Part shown: positions 37,738 through 46,375 of the stretch, piece after piece
Numbering within the stretch: position 1 is the first letter of the stretch
Layout: each line of letters starts with the position of its first letter
Source of the DNA: Labrys monachus
GTDB lineage: Bacteria > Pseudomonadota > Alphaproteobacteria > Rhizobiales > Labraceae
DNA: 64,000 nucleotides
Direction: 5' to 3'
NCBI RefSeq assembly: GCF_030814655.1
Contig: NZ_JAUSVK010000001.1
Coordinates: 3,057,501-3,121,500 of the forward strand
Program-made: the position numbers and the translations under genes
The notes under the pieces: generated by a model
The model's input: only the letters and a program-made list of their open reading frames with translations
Told to the model about the DNA's origin: nothing
Databases searched by the model: none

Positions 37738-38778
37738 CTAATGGGCGATCGTCTTGTTCCACTTCTCGACCCAGGCCGCGCGGTTGGCCTCGATCGTGGC
37801 GGCGTCGAAGCGCAGCAGGCCCTTCACGCCTTCCGCCCCATAGGCGACACCGGCGGCCACCTCCGGCGACAGCACCGCCTTGGCATTGGTCGGCGTGTAG
37901 CGCAATTCGTTGGCGAAGCATTCCTGGGCGCTCTTCGACAGCGACATGTCGATGAATTTGAGCGCCAGCTCCTGGTTGGGGCGGTTGGCGACGAGGTTCA
38001 CCGTGATATAGCTCGCCGGCGTGCCTTCGGCGCCCTGGACGAATTTGGCGGGTAGGCCCGCCTTGGCCAGCGTGAAGGCGTAGTCGGAGGCATAGGGCGC
38101 CAGCCAGGCGCCGTTCTGCGCGAATTCCTGCTGGATTTCCGGCGAGGTCGAGACGACGGTGGCGCCGCCGTCGAGCAGTTTCTTCACCGCGTCGAGGCCG
38201 GGCTGGATATTGGCGAGATCGCCGCCCTCGACCTTGTTCAGCATCAGGAAGCCGAGCATGCCGTAGCCGTTGGAGATGTCGGCCAGCACGAGATGGGCGC
38301 TGGTCTTGGGATCGAGCAGGTCCTTCCAGCTCCTGGGCGCCTCGGACATCGCCTTGCTGTCATAGATCATGCCGATCGCCGCGATCGAATAGGCGGGACC
38401 TTCACCCCTGGCGATTCCCGACTTGGCGAAGTCGTAGATGTCGGCGATGTTCGTCAGCTTGCCCGGGTCGATCGGCGCCAGCAGCCCCTCCTTGGCACCG
38501 ACGATTTCCTGCCCTCCCGAGAAATGGACGACGTCGAATTGCGGGGCGGCCTTTTGGGCCCGAAGCTGGGCGAAGGCATCCGCCGAATAGGCGGTGACCA
38601 CCTGCACGGTCGCACCGGTTTCCTTCTCGAAGGGCGTGATGACACATTTGCGATGTGCCTGCTCGTAGGCGCCCCCGAACGAATTGATCTTCAGCGTCTT
38701 GTCCTGGGCCATGGCGGTTCCCGCCATGAGCGCGAGGACGAGCGTGCCGAGAATCGCCGAACCGAAACGGGTCTTCAT
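37738..38778 (-). CDS. ABC transporter solute-binding protein, PotD-like
   Basis: A 346-residue periplasmic protein. The signal peptide ends TAMA before QDKTL (cleavage about residue 24). The mature part has LKINSFGGAYEQAHRKCVIT and the PotD/PotF-type fold pattern (FDVVHFSGGQE, IGMIYDSKAM). It delivers an unknown cation, amine or opine-like ligand. It lies 27 bases after the DUF3830 gene and before the cruciform. Confidence 0.92.
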   Translation of the reverse strand: MKTRFGSAILGTLVLALMAGTAMAQDKTLKINSFGGAYEQAHRKCVITPFEKETGATVQVVTAYSADAFAQLRAQKAAPQFDVVHFSGGQEIVGAKEGLLAPIDPGKLTNIADIYDFAKSGIARGEGPAYSIAAIGMIYDSKAMSEAPRSWKDLLDPKTSAHLVLADISNGYGMLGFLMLNKVEGGDLANIQPGLDAVKKLLDGGATVVSTSPEIQQEFAQNGAWLAPYASDYAFTLAKAGLPAKFVQGAEGTPASYITVNLVANRPNQELALKFIDMSLSKSAQECFANELRYTPTNAKAVLSPEVAAGVAYGAEGVKGLLRFDAATIEANRAAWVEKWNKTIAH

Positions 38779-38805
38779 GGTGTTTCCTTCTGGCGGCTGG
38801 GATGA

Positions 38806-39282
38806 TTACGCGAGGCGGCCGATTTCCACGGTCTTGACGCCCTCGCGGCGAATGAGGCGGCACTGTTCCGCCACCGCTTCGAGCCCTTCGGTCATGCGGC
38901 CGAAATAGGTGCAGGGAATCCAGCCGGTGGGACCGAAGGTGCGCCCGCCGACGCCGTAGAACATGCCGATTTCCCAGAATTCGCTGGGATCGATCTTGAA
39001 GAAGTTCTTGGGCTGGTAGAACCAGAGCAGTTCGCCGACCTCGGGCTGGATGGTCTGGTTCTCGGGCGGCAGCGCCTTGGGATCGAAGTTCCGGGCCTCT
39101 TCGGGCAGGCCCATCATGATTTCGGGACCGGAGAACATCGCATGCGAAGCGGGCCAGCGGATCGGCTTCTCCAGCGCGCCCCACAGGGCCTTGCAGGTCT
39201 CGGGAGCGACGTCCCAATAAAGGGAGATTATCCCCTTCACATCGGCATCCACAAAGGTCAAATACAGCTTTTTATCGCTCAT
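38806..39282 (-). CDS. DUF3830 protein (cyclophilin-like fold family)
   Basis: A 158-residue soluble protein without signal peptide. The family pattern is TFVDADVKGIISLYWDVAPE, then ALWGALEKPI, ASHAMFSGPEIMM and GELLWFYQP. DUF3830 members adopt a cyclophilin-like barrel and often sit beside ABC importers; no activity is established. It is the first gene of the transporter operon, so a function tied to the imported compound, for example a cytoplasmic enzyme or binding protein, is likely but unproven. Confidence 0.85.
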   Translation of the reverse strand: MSDKKLYLTFVDADVKGIISLYWDVAPETCKALWGALEKPIRWPASHAMFSGPEIMMGLPEEARNFDPKALPPENQTIQPEVGELLWFYQPKNFFKIDPSEFWEIGMFYGVGGRTFGPTGWIPCTYFGRMTEGLEAVAEQCRLIRREGVKTVEIGRLA

Positions 39283-39359
39283 TTCGGTTCATTCCGGTTG
39301 TAACACCGGCATTTCACGCAGGAGCGGAGGGCAAGTCCAATTCGCACTCGGGATATAGG

Positions 39360-39378
39360 CGATAAAAATAATCTATCG
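39360..39378 (-). promoter_or_regulatory. AT-rich dyad upstream of the ABC operon
   Basis: CGATA-N9-TATCG is a perfect 19-base dyad about 78 bases before the DUF3830 ATG, in an AT-rich patch with further TCGA-type half sites (39377-39388). Together with the dyad before the LysR gene it suggests the LysR operator region. Confidence 0.4.
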
Positions 39379-39400
39379 AAAAATCGAAAGCTGCCCGGAG

Positions 39401-39428
39401 GCCCGCCCCGCCTTTCCGCGGCGCGGGC
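39401..39428 (-). terminator. Hairpin downstream of glmU
   Basis: On the minus strand GCCCGC-GCC pairs with GGC-GCGGGC with a three-base bulge and a GCGGAAA loop. It starts 21 bases past the glmU stop. T-rich sequence lies about 15 bases further on, so termination is plausible but imperfect. Confidence 0.4.
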
Positions 39429-39448
39429 GCAGCGATTCGAACCGTCCC

Positions 39449-40804
39449 TTATTTCTTGGGTCTTGCCGCCTTCTCGGCCGCCTTCCGGGCCCGGTAGGCC
39501 TTGGCCCAGCCGGCCACTTCCGTCTGGCGGCCGCGCGCGATCGCCAGGGCATCGGGCGCGACGTCGCGCGTGATCACCGAGCCCGCGCCGATATTGGCGT
39601 TGTCGCCGATGGTGACGGGGGCGACCAGGGCCGAATTGGACCCGACGAAGACCCCCGCCCCGATGGTGGTGACATGCTTGAGGAATCCGTCATAGTTGCA
39701 GGTGATGGTTCCCGCGCCGATATTCGCTTCGGCGCCGACCCGGGCATCCCCGATATAGCTGAGATGGCTGATCTTGGCGCCGCGTTCCACCAGGGCGGCC
39801 TTCACCTCGACGAAATTGCCGACCTTGACGTCCTCTCCCAATTCCGTGCCCGGACGAAGCCGCGCGAACGGGCCGACCGACGCGCCCGCGGCGATGGTCG
39901 CTCCTTCGATGTGGGAAAAGCCATGGATGACGGCGCCGGCCTCGATGGCGACGCCGGGCCCGAACCAGCAATTGGGTTCGACCACGACGTCGCTGCCGAT
40001 CCGGGTGTCATGGGACAGAAACACCGTTTCGGGCGCGATCAGCGTCACCCCGGCCTTCATCGCCGCCCGTCGCAGCCGCCCCTGCATGATGGCTTCGGCG
40101 GCGGCGAGCTGCGCCCGGTCGTTGACCCCGTGTACCTCTTCCTCGTCGATCGTCTCGGCGACGGCCCGCAGGCCGCGGTCGCGGGCGATCACCACCGCTT
40201 CCGTCAGGTAGAATTCGCCGGGGGCGTTGTCGTTGCCGATGGTGTCGAGGATGGACAGGCCTTCCTCGCCGCGCAGCGCCATCAGCCCGCCATTGCAGAA
40301 ATCGACCGCCTTCTGCGCCGGGCTCGCGTCCTTCTCCTCGACGATCGCGGTCAGGGCGCCGTCCTCGACCACCAGCCGGCCATAGCCGGTGGGATCGGCG
40401 GCGTGAAACCCGAGCACAGCCACATCGGCGCCGCGCTGCAGGGCCTCCTTGAGCCGCCGGATCGAGTCCGGCTGCACCAGGGGGGTGTCGGCATAGAGAA
40501 CGATGATGTCCTTTCCGTCGACGAGGGCCTCGCGTGCGGCGAGGACGGCGTGCCCGGTGCCCCTGCGCTCGGCCTGCGTGAACACCAGGCAGCCGGGCGC
40601 GGCCTTGCGGGCCGCGATCGCCACATCCTCGCGGCCGGGGCCGATCACGACGGCGATCTCGTCGATGCCGGCCTCGGTGACGCTGGCCAGCACATGGCCC
40701 AGCATCGAACGGCCCGCGATCTCGTGCAGGACCTTCGGCCTGGCGGATTTCATGCGCGTGCCTTCGCCGGCGGCAAGGATTACTGCAAGGGTCGGTCTGG
40801 GCAT
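39449..40804 (-). CDS. glmU: Bifunctional UDP-N-acetylglucosamine pyrophosphorylase / glucosamine-1-phosphate acetyltransferase
   Basis: A 451-residue cytoplasmic enzyme that makes UDP-GlcNAc for peptidoglycan and lipopolysaccharide. The N-terminal uridyltransferase has LAAGEGTRMKSARPKVLHEI and VLYADTPL; the C-terminal half is a left-handed beta-helix of hexapeptide repeats with GNFVEVKAALVERGAKISHL and GAGTITCNYDG. Length and order are normal. glmS is not adjacent. Confidence 0.97.
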   Translation of the reverse strand: MPRPTLAVILAAGEGTRMKSARPKVLHEIAGRSMLGHVLASVTEAGIDEIAVVIGPGREDVAIAARKAAPGCLVFTQAERRGTGHAVLAAREALVDGKDIIVLYADTPLVQPDSIRRLKEALQRGADVAVLGFHAADPTGYGRLVVEDGALTAIVEEKDASPAQKAVDFCNGGLMALRGEEGLSILDTIGNDNAPGEFYLTEAVVIARDRGLRAVAETIDEEEVHGVNDRAQLAAAEAIMQGRLRRAAMKAGVTLIAPETVFLSHDTRIGSDVVVEPNCWFGPGVAIEAGAVIHGFSHIEGATIAAGASVGPFARLRPGTELGEDVKVGNFVEVKAALVERGAKISHLSYIGDARVGAEANIGAGTITCNYDGFLKHVTTIGAGVFVGSNSALVAPVTIGDNANIGAGSVITRDVAPDALAIARGRQTEVAGWAKAYRARKAAEKAARPKK

Positions 40805-41157
40805 GGATCTATCCGGAACAGGGGAGGACTTCGCATCGTTCTAGAATCCAATTCTCACGCAAGCCTTACTTTCGAAAGCCGGGGCCTGGAAAATGGGGGA
40901 CGAGCGGCGGCGACAAGGAATTGGAAATCTCCTTGCCGCACCATCACGACCTCTCGATTCCGCGCCTGCCGGCAGGCCGAGTGTTCTTCACTACACCGCA
41001 GAGAAAGAAGGCCGCTCATGTCCGAGTGTTGTTGCCGTACATCGTATAACCTATGATGACCGGCAAAGAATCTCCAACGCCGTTCTAGAAGGGACGCAAC
41101 TGCTGCGCCCCATCCGTCCTCCATTGAATGCGCCCTTCGAACGCGCGTTAAGAAGCC
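40805..41157. other. Divergent intergenic region between glmU and opgG
   Basis: These 353 bases contain no convincing gene. They hold a good promoter for opgG (41029-41057) and two copies of the palindrome TTCTAGAA (40839-40846 and 41083-41090), which could be chance or operator sites. No promoter for glmU was recognised with confidence. Confidence 0.5.
41029..41057 (+). promoter_or_regulatory. Candidate promoter for opgGH
   Basis: TTGTTG and TATGAT are separated by exactly 17 bases, about 100 bases upstream of the opgG ATG. The leader includes one of the two TTCTAGAA palindromes. Confidence 0.5.
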
Positions 41158-42687
41158 ATGAACAGACGCGATTTCCTTAGACTTGCGACGATCGCCGCCG
41201 GAGTGCTGGCGGGTCCCGGGCGCGGCCAGGCCGCCATCGATGCGCCGGGCCTCAAGGAGGGCGAGATATTCTCGCGCGACAAGCTCTTGGAATACGCCAA
41301 GAACCTCGCCAAAAACGCCTATGTCGCGCCGGATTCGACCCTGCCGGCATCCCTGCAGAGCCTCAATTACGAGCAATACGTCTCCATTCGCTTCCGGCCC
41401 GAGCGGGCGATCTGGAGCACCGACCATCGCGACTTCGTCATCGAGCCGCTGCACCGGGGCTTCATCTATGCCGCGCTGGTCGACCTGTTCACCATCGAGG
41501 ACGGACGCGTGCTCGTGGTTCCCTACGAACCGGACATGTTCGATTTCGGCTCGATCGCGCCGCCGGCCGCCGATTCGCGGCTCGGCTTTTCCGGCTTCCG
41601 GCTGAAATCCCCGATCGATGCGCCTGACCGCCTCGACGACTTCGCCATTTTTCAGGGCGCGAGCTATTTCCGCGCCATCGCGAAGAACCAGATCTATGGC
41701 GCGGTGGCGCGCGGGCTCGCCATCAACACCGGCGAAGCCAGCGGCGAGGAATTTCCGTTCTTCCGCGCGTTCTGGATCGAGCGGCCCCAGCAAAGTTCCG
41801 ACACGCTCGTGGTGCATGCTCTGCTCGATTCGGAGGCGACGACGGGCGCCTTCCGCCTGACGCTGCATCCGGGTGACAGCACCATCATCGACGTCGAATC
41901 GACCTTCTATCCGCGAGCCAAGATCGAGCATGTCGGCATCGCCCCCCTCAACTCGATGTACCTGTTCGGCGCGAACGACCACAAGGGCGTCGACGACGTT
42001 CGCGTCTCCGTCCACGAATCATCGGGCCTGCAGATGCTGACCGGCGGCGGCGAATGGATATGGCGGCCGCTGCAGAATCCCGAGACGCTGCAGATCTCCG
42101 CCTTCGTCGACAAGACGCCCAAGGGCTTCGGGCTGCTGCAGCGCAATCGCGACCCGGCCGCCTTCGAGGACAGCCAGCACCGTTACGAGGTGCAGCCGAG
42201 CGTCTGGATCACCCCGAAGGGCGACTGGGGGGAGGGTTCGATCCAGCTGGTGGAAATCCCCAGCGATGCCGAGATCCACGACAACATCATCTGCTACTGG
42301 CGCCCCAAAAATGCGCTGGAGGCGGGGCAGGAATATTCCTTCAACTATCGCACGAACTGGTGCTGGACGCCGCCCGAGCAGCCCCAGATGGCGCTCGCCC
42401 ACGAAACCCGCATCGGCGCCTTCGGCGCCAAGCGGCGCCTGTTCGTGATCGACTTCCAGGGCGACATTTTCGCCGACCCGAACAATATGAAGGGGGTCGC
42501 GCCGAATATCGCCGGCAATCCCGGCAAGATCAGCGATATCAGCCTGACGCTCGATACCCAGCGCCGGATCGGACGGCTGACGTTCGGCCTCGATCCGGAG
42601 AGCGAGAATTATTCCGAAATGAGGGCCGTCCTCACCAAGGACGGCAAACCCATAAGCGAGACGTGGCTTTATCGATGGACACCGTAG
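41158..42687 (+). CDS. opgG: Periplasmic glucan biosynthesis protein OpgG/MdoG (Tat signal)
   Basis: A 509-residue periplasmic protein of osmoregulated periplasmic glucan synthesis. The N terminus MNRRDFLRLATIAAGVLAGP has the twin-arginine R-R-D-F-L motif (residues 3-7), so it is exported folded by Tat, as for OpgD-type members. The body has FEFxF-like glucan-binding strands such as YFRAIAKNQIYGAVARGLAI and a C-terminal immunoglobulin-like domain. It overlaps opgH by 13 bases. The exact reaction was long unclear; recent work on the family points to glucan endo-cleavage. Confidence 0.93.
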   Translation: MNRRDFLRLATIAAGVLAGPGRGQAAIDAPGLKEGEIFSRDKLLEYAKNLAKNAYVAPDSTLPASLQSLNYEQYVSIRFRPERAIWSTDHRDFVIEPLHRGFIYAALVDLFTIEDGRVLVVPYEPDMFDFGSIAPPAADSRLGFSGFRLKSPIDAPDRLDDFAIFQGASYFRAIAKNQIYGAVARGLAINTGEASGEEFPFFRAFWIERPQQSSDTLVVHALLDSEATTGAFRLTLHPGDSTIIDVESTFYPRAKIEHVGIAPLNSMYLFGANDHKGVDDVRVSVHESSGLQMLTGGGEWIWRPLQNPETLQISAFVDKTPKGFGLLQRNRDPAAFEDSQHRYEVQPSVWITPKGDWGEGSIQLVEIPSDAEIHDNIICYWRPKNALEAGQEYSFNYRTNWCWTPPEQPQMALAHETRIGAFGAKRRLFVIDFQGDIFADPNNMKGVAPNIAGNPGKISDISLTLDTQRRIGRLTFGLDPESENYSEMRAVLTKDGKPISETWLYRWTP

Positions 42688-44861
42688 CGGACCAGACCGG
42701 CCAGCATTCCGAGCCGCCTGTGGCGGAAGCCATGCAGGGGCCTCCCGCCATGCCGCCGGAGGACCGGCTCGCCATGCCCGTCCAGTCGCTGACGACGTGG
42801 AGCCGGCGGGAGAGACGCTCCTGGATCCACCCGGCCCTCCACCATGGCGCCTGGCCGGCCCGCTTCTTCGTCTTCGGCGGCATGTTGGCTCTGACGGTGT
42901 TCGGCGGCTGGGAGATGTACAAGGTCGTCGACGTCGGCGGCGTCACCGCGCTCGAATGGGCCCTCGTCACCCTGTTCGTGCTGAACTTCTCATGGATCGC
43001 CCTCGCCTTCACGGCGGGGATCGCCGGCTTCGTCTATCTGTTGTTCCACCGCCGCCGCAGCCAGCCCCTGCCGAAGGAACTGACGGCGCGCACGGCGGTG
43101 CTGATGCCGATCTACAACGAGGCGCCGAGCCGCGTCTTCGCGGCGATGCAGGCGATCATCGAATCGGTCGAAGCCACCGGCCTCGGGGCCGCGTTCCATT
43201 ATTTCCTCGTCTCGGACACCACCGATCCCGACATCTGGATCGCCGAGGAGCGTGCCTTCCTGGCGATCCGCGAGCGCATGGGCCCTGACATCGCCATCTG
43301 GTATCGCCACCGCCCGCGCAACACCAACCGCAAGGCCGGCAATATCGGCGACTGGGTGACGCGCTGGGGCGGCGCCTACGACCACATGCTGGTGCTGGAC
43401 GCCGACAGCCTGATGACGGGCGCCGCCATCGTGCAGCTCGCCGCCGCGATGGAGCGCGATCCCGACGCCGGCATCATCCAGACCCTGCCGCTGATCATCA
43501 ACCGCAACACGCTGTTCGCCCGCATCCAGCAATTCGCGGCCCGCGTCTACGGGCCGGTGATCGCCGAGGGCCTGTCCCTTTGGATGGGCCATGACGGCAA
43601 TTACTGGGGCCACAACGCGATCATCCGCACCCGCGCCTTCGCGGCCCATTGCGGCTTGCCCGACCTTTCGGGCAAGCCACCGTTCGGCGGGCATATCCTC
43701 AGCCATGACTTCGTCGAGGCCGCGTTGGTCCGGCGGGCGGGATATGCCGTCTACATGCTCAACGACATCACCGGCTCCTACGAGGAAAGCCCGCCCTCGC
43801 TGATCGATCTGTCGGCGCGCGACCGGCGCTGGTGCCAGGGGAACCTGCAGCACATGCGAGTGATCTCGGCCAAGGGCTTCCATCCCTGCACCCGGCAGCA
43901 TTTCGCCAACGGCATCTTTTCCTATCTCGCCAGTCCGCTCTGGCTCCTGCAGCTGCTGGTCGGCCTGACGCTCGCCCTGCAGGCCCATTTCATCCGGCCG
44001 GAATATTTCACCGACGAGTTCTCGCTCTTTCCGGCCTGGCCGCTGTTCGACGCCGAGCGAGCCCTCGCGCTGTTCGCCGGCACCATGGGCATCCTGCTCG
44101 CGCCCAAGCTGTTCGGCATGATCATCATCCTGCTCGACGGCCCGAGCCGCCGGGCCTGCGGCGGCGGCATCAGGCTGTTCCTGTCGGTGCTCTTCGAGAT
44201 GATCCTCTCGGCGCTGCTGGCGCCGGTGATGATGCTGATCCAGTCGGGTTCGGTGTTCGAGATCCTGCTCGGCCGCGATTCGGGCTGGAAGCCGCAGCGC
44301 CGCGACGACGGGTCGATTCCTCTGGGCGACATCGTGCGGCGCCACCGTTCGCATACCATCCTCGGCGCCTTCGCGGGCGTCGCGGCCTATGTGATGTCGC
44401 CCTATCTGTTCGCCTGGATGTCGCCGACGATCCTCGGGCTCCTGCTCGCCATCCCCCTGTCCTGGGCCTCGGGCCAGCTGTCCATCGGCATGTGGCTGCG
44501 CCGGCGCGGCTTCCTGGCCACCCCGGAAGAGACCAACCCGCCGGAAGTGGCGCTGCGCGCCAACGGTCTGAGCGAGGAACTGGCGGCCGAAGGCGAGGAC
44601 GAGGACGACGCCCTGCGCGTTCTCTACGAGGACGAGGCCTTCCGCTCCCTGCACGAGACGATGCTGCCCGCGCCGGCCGGACGGGAGCGCGGCAAGTTCG
44701 AGCCTGAAAGGGTGATGGCGCAGGCCAAGATCGCCGAGGCGGGCACGATCGAGGAGGCCTGCCGCTGGCTGACCGCCAAGGAGCGCTTCGTGGCGCTGCA
44801 CGACCGCTCCCTCATCGCCATGCTGTCGCATCTGCACGCGCCGGCGGCCAAGGCGGAGTGA
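42675..44861 (+). CDS. opgH: Glucan beta-1,2-glucosyltransferase OpgH/MdoH
   Basis: A 728-residue inner-membrane GT2 enzyme that polymerises the glucan backbone. Two N-terminal membrane helices (about 60-120) precede the catalytic domain with MPIYNEAPSRVFA, DADSLMTG, the acid-base segment HDFVEAALVRRAG and the RDRRWCQGN motif; further membrane helices follow. The ATG at 42675 lies inside the opgG end and gives the normal length; the upstream open frame is only the shadow of opgG. Confidence 0.95.
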   Translation: MDTVADQTGQHSEPPVAEAMQGPPAMPPEDRLAMPVQSLTTWSRRERRSWIHPALHHGAWPARFFVFGGMLALTVFGGWEMYKVVDVGGVTALEWALVTLFVLNFSWIALAFTAGIAGFVYLLFHRRRSQPLPKELTARTAVLMPIYNEAPSRVFAAMQAIIESVEATGLGAAFHYFLVSDTTDPDIWIAEERAFLAIRERMGPDIAIWYRHRPRNTNRKAGNIGDWVTRWGGAYDHMLVLDADSLMTGAAIVQLAAAMERDPDAGIIQTLPLIINRNTLFARIQQFAARVYGPVIAEGLSLWMGHDGNYWGHNAIIRTRAFAAHCGLPDLSGKPPFGGHILSHDFVEAALVRRAGYAVYMLNDITGSYEESPPSLIDLSARDRRWCQGNLQHMRVISAKGFHPCTRQHFANGIFSYLASPLWLLQLLVGLTLALQAHFIRPEYFTDEFSLFPAWPLFDAERALALFAGTMGILLAPKLFGMIIILLDGPSRRACGGGIRLFLSVLFEMILSALLAPVMMLIQSGSVFEILLGRDSGWKPQRRDDGSIPLGDIVRRHRSHTILGAFAGVAAYVMSPYLFAWMSPTILGLLLAIPLSWASGQLSIGMWLRRRGFLATPEETNPPEVALRANGLSEELAAEGEDEDDALRVLYEDEAFRSLHETMLPAPAGRERGKFEPERVMAQAKIAEAGTIEEACRWLTAKERFVALHDRSLIAMLSHLHAPAAKAE

Positions 44862-44869
44862 GGACATTT

Positions 44870-44903
44870 CCGGCAGCCTGGGCGCCTCGGCCCGCGCTGC
44901 CGG
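44870..44903. terminator. Bidirectional terminator between opgH and ntrX
   Basis: CCGGCAGC pairs with GCTGCCGG over eight bases, with GGGC/GCCC inside and a GCCTCG loop. It lies in the 63-base gap between the two convergent stop codons. No T-run is present. Confidence 0.7.
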
Positions 44904-44924
44904 GATCATGCCGTCTTCCGGTCT

Positions 44925-46295
44925 CTACGCACCGACGCCGAGGGATTTGAGCTTGCGGTGGAGGGCCGAGCGCTCCATGCCCACGAACTCGGCCGTACGG
45001 GAGATGTTGCCGCCGAAGCGATTGATCTGCGCGATCAGATATTCCCGCTCGAACAATTCGCGCGCATCGCGCAGTTGCAGGCCCATCAGCTGCTCGCCCC
45101 CCTGCCCGTTGGGCCGGGTCGGCATCAGCGCGCCGATCTCCGGCGGCAGCATCTCGGCGGTGATGGTGGCGTTCGGGTCGCCGCCCACCAGGATCATCAG
45201 CCGCTCGATGTTGTTGCGCAGCTGGCGCACATTGCCGGGCCATTCATGCGATTGCAGCACCGCCATCGCGTCGGGACCCACAACGCGGCGCGGCAGGCCG
45301 GTCGCCTGGGCGATCTGGCCCTGGAAATAGTCCACCAGCTCCGGAATGTCCTCGCGCCGTTCCGACAGGCCGGGCACGCGGATCGGCACCACCGAGAGGC
45401 GGTGCAGGAGATCCTCGCGGAACCGCCCGTCGGCCACTTCCTCGGTCAGGTCCCGGGAGGTCGAGGTGATGATGCGCACATCGACATGGACCTTGGTGGC
45501 GCCGCCGACGCGGCTGAAGCTCTGGTCGATCAGCACCCGCAGGATCTTGTTCTGCGTCTCGCGCGGGAGGTCGGCGATCTCGTCGAAGAAGAGCGTGCCG
45601 CCATGGGCCTCCTCGAAAGCCCCGATCTTGCGCGTGCGCCCTTCCCCGCCCTCGACCCCGAAAAGCTCGATCTCCATGGTCTCCGGCACGATCGAGGCCG
45701 AGTTCAGCACCACGAACGGTCCCTTCGCCCGGGCCGAAGCCTGGTGGATGCTGCGGGCGGTCAGCTCCTTGCCGGACCCGGGCGGCCCGGCGATGAGCAC
45801 GCGGCTGTTGGTCGGCGCCGTCTTCTCGATCACCATCTTGAGCTGGTTGATCGCCGAAGAGCGCCCGATCATCTTGGTGGCGCTGCCGGATATCTGCCGA
45901 AGCTGGTTCACCTCGCGGCGCAGGCGCCAGGTCTCGAGGGCGCGGTCGGCCACCAGCACCAGGCGATCCGCCTTGAAGGGCTTCTCGATGAAGTCGTAGG
46001 CGCCCATCTTGATCGCCGCCACGGCGGTCTCGATATTGCCGTGCCCCGAAATCATCACCACCGGAACTTCGGGATGCTCGGCCTTGAGCACTTCCAGCAA
46101 TTGCAGCCCGTCGAGGCGCGATCCCTGCATCCAGATGTCCAGGAAGATCAGCTGCGGGCGCCGTTGGGCGATGGCCCCCAGAGCGTCGTCCGAATCGCGG
46201 GCCGTGCGGGCGCCGTGTCCCTCATCTTCGAGGATGCCGGCGACGAGCTCACGGATATCGGCCTCGTCGTCAACGATCAGAATGTCGGTCGCCAT
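44925..46295 (-). CDS. ntrX: Nitrogen regulation response regulator NtrX
   Basis: A 456-residue response regulator. The receiver domain has the phosphoacceptor Asp53 (LIFLDIW); the AAA+ domain has Walker A GPPGSGKE (170-177) and Walker B LFFDEIAD; a Fis-type helix-turn-helix ends the protein (GGNISRTAEFVGMERSALHR). The sigma-54 contact loop GAFTGA is replaced by GVEGGEGRTRKIGAF (about 213-227), so it probably does not activate sigma-54 promoters directly. Partner of NtrY, 80 bases upstream. Confidence 0.95.
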   Translation of the reverse strand: MATDILIVDDEADIRELVAGILEDEGHGARTARDSDDALGAIAQRRPQLIFLDIWMQGSRLDGLQLLEVLKAEHPEVPVVMISGHGNIETAVAAIKMGAYDFIEKPFKADRLVLVADRALETWRLRREVNQLRQISGSATKMIGRSSAINQLKMVIEKTAPTNSRVLIAGPPGSGKELTARSIHQASARAKGPFVVLNSASIVPETMEIELFGVEGGEGRTRKIGAFEEAHGGTLFFDEIADLPRETQNKILRVLIDQSFSRVGGATKVHVDVRIITSTSRDLTEEVADGRFREDLLHRLSVVPIRVPGLSERREDIPELVDYFQGQIAQATGLPRRVVGPDAMAVLQSHEWPGNVRQLRNNIERLMILVGGDPNATITAEMLPPEIGALMPTRPNGQGGEQLMGLQLRDARELFEREYLIAQINRFGGNISRTAEFVGMERSALHRKLKSLGVGA

Positions 46296-46375
46296 CGTCC
46301 AGCCTCTGTTCTCTCCGTCTCCGCGCGGACACCTATCCGCACGGCGACGGGCTCAAATGACGTTGCAGCGGCGTG

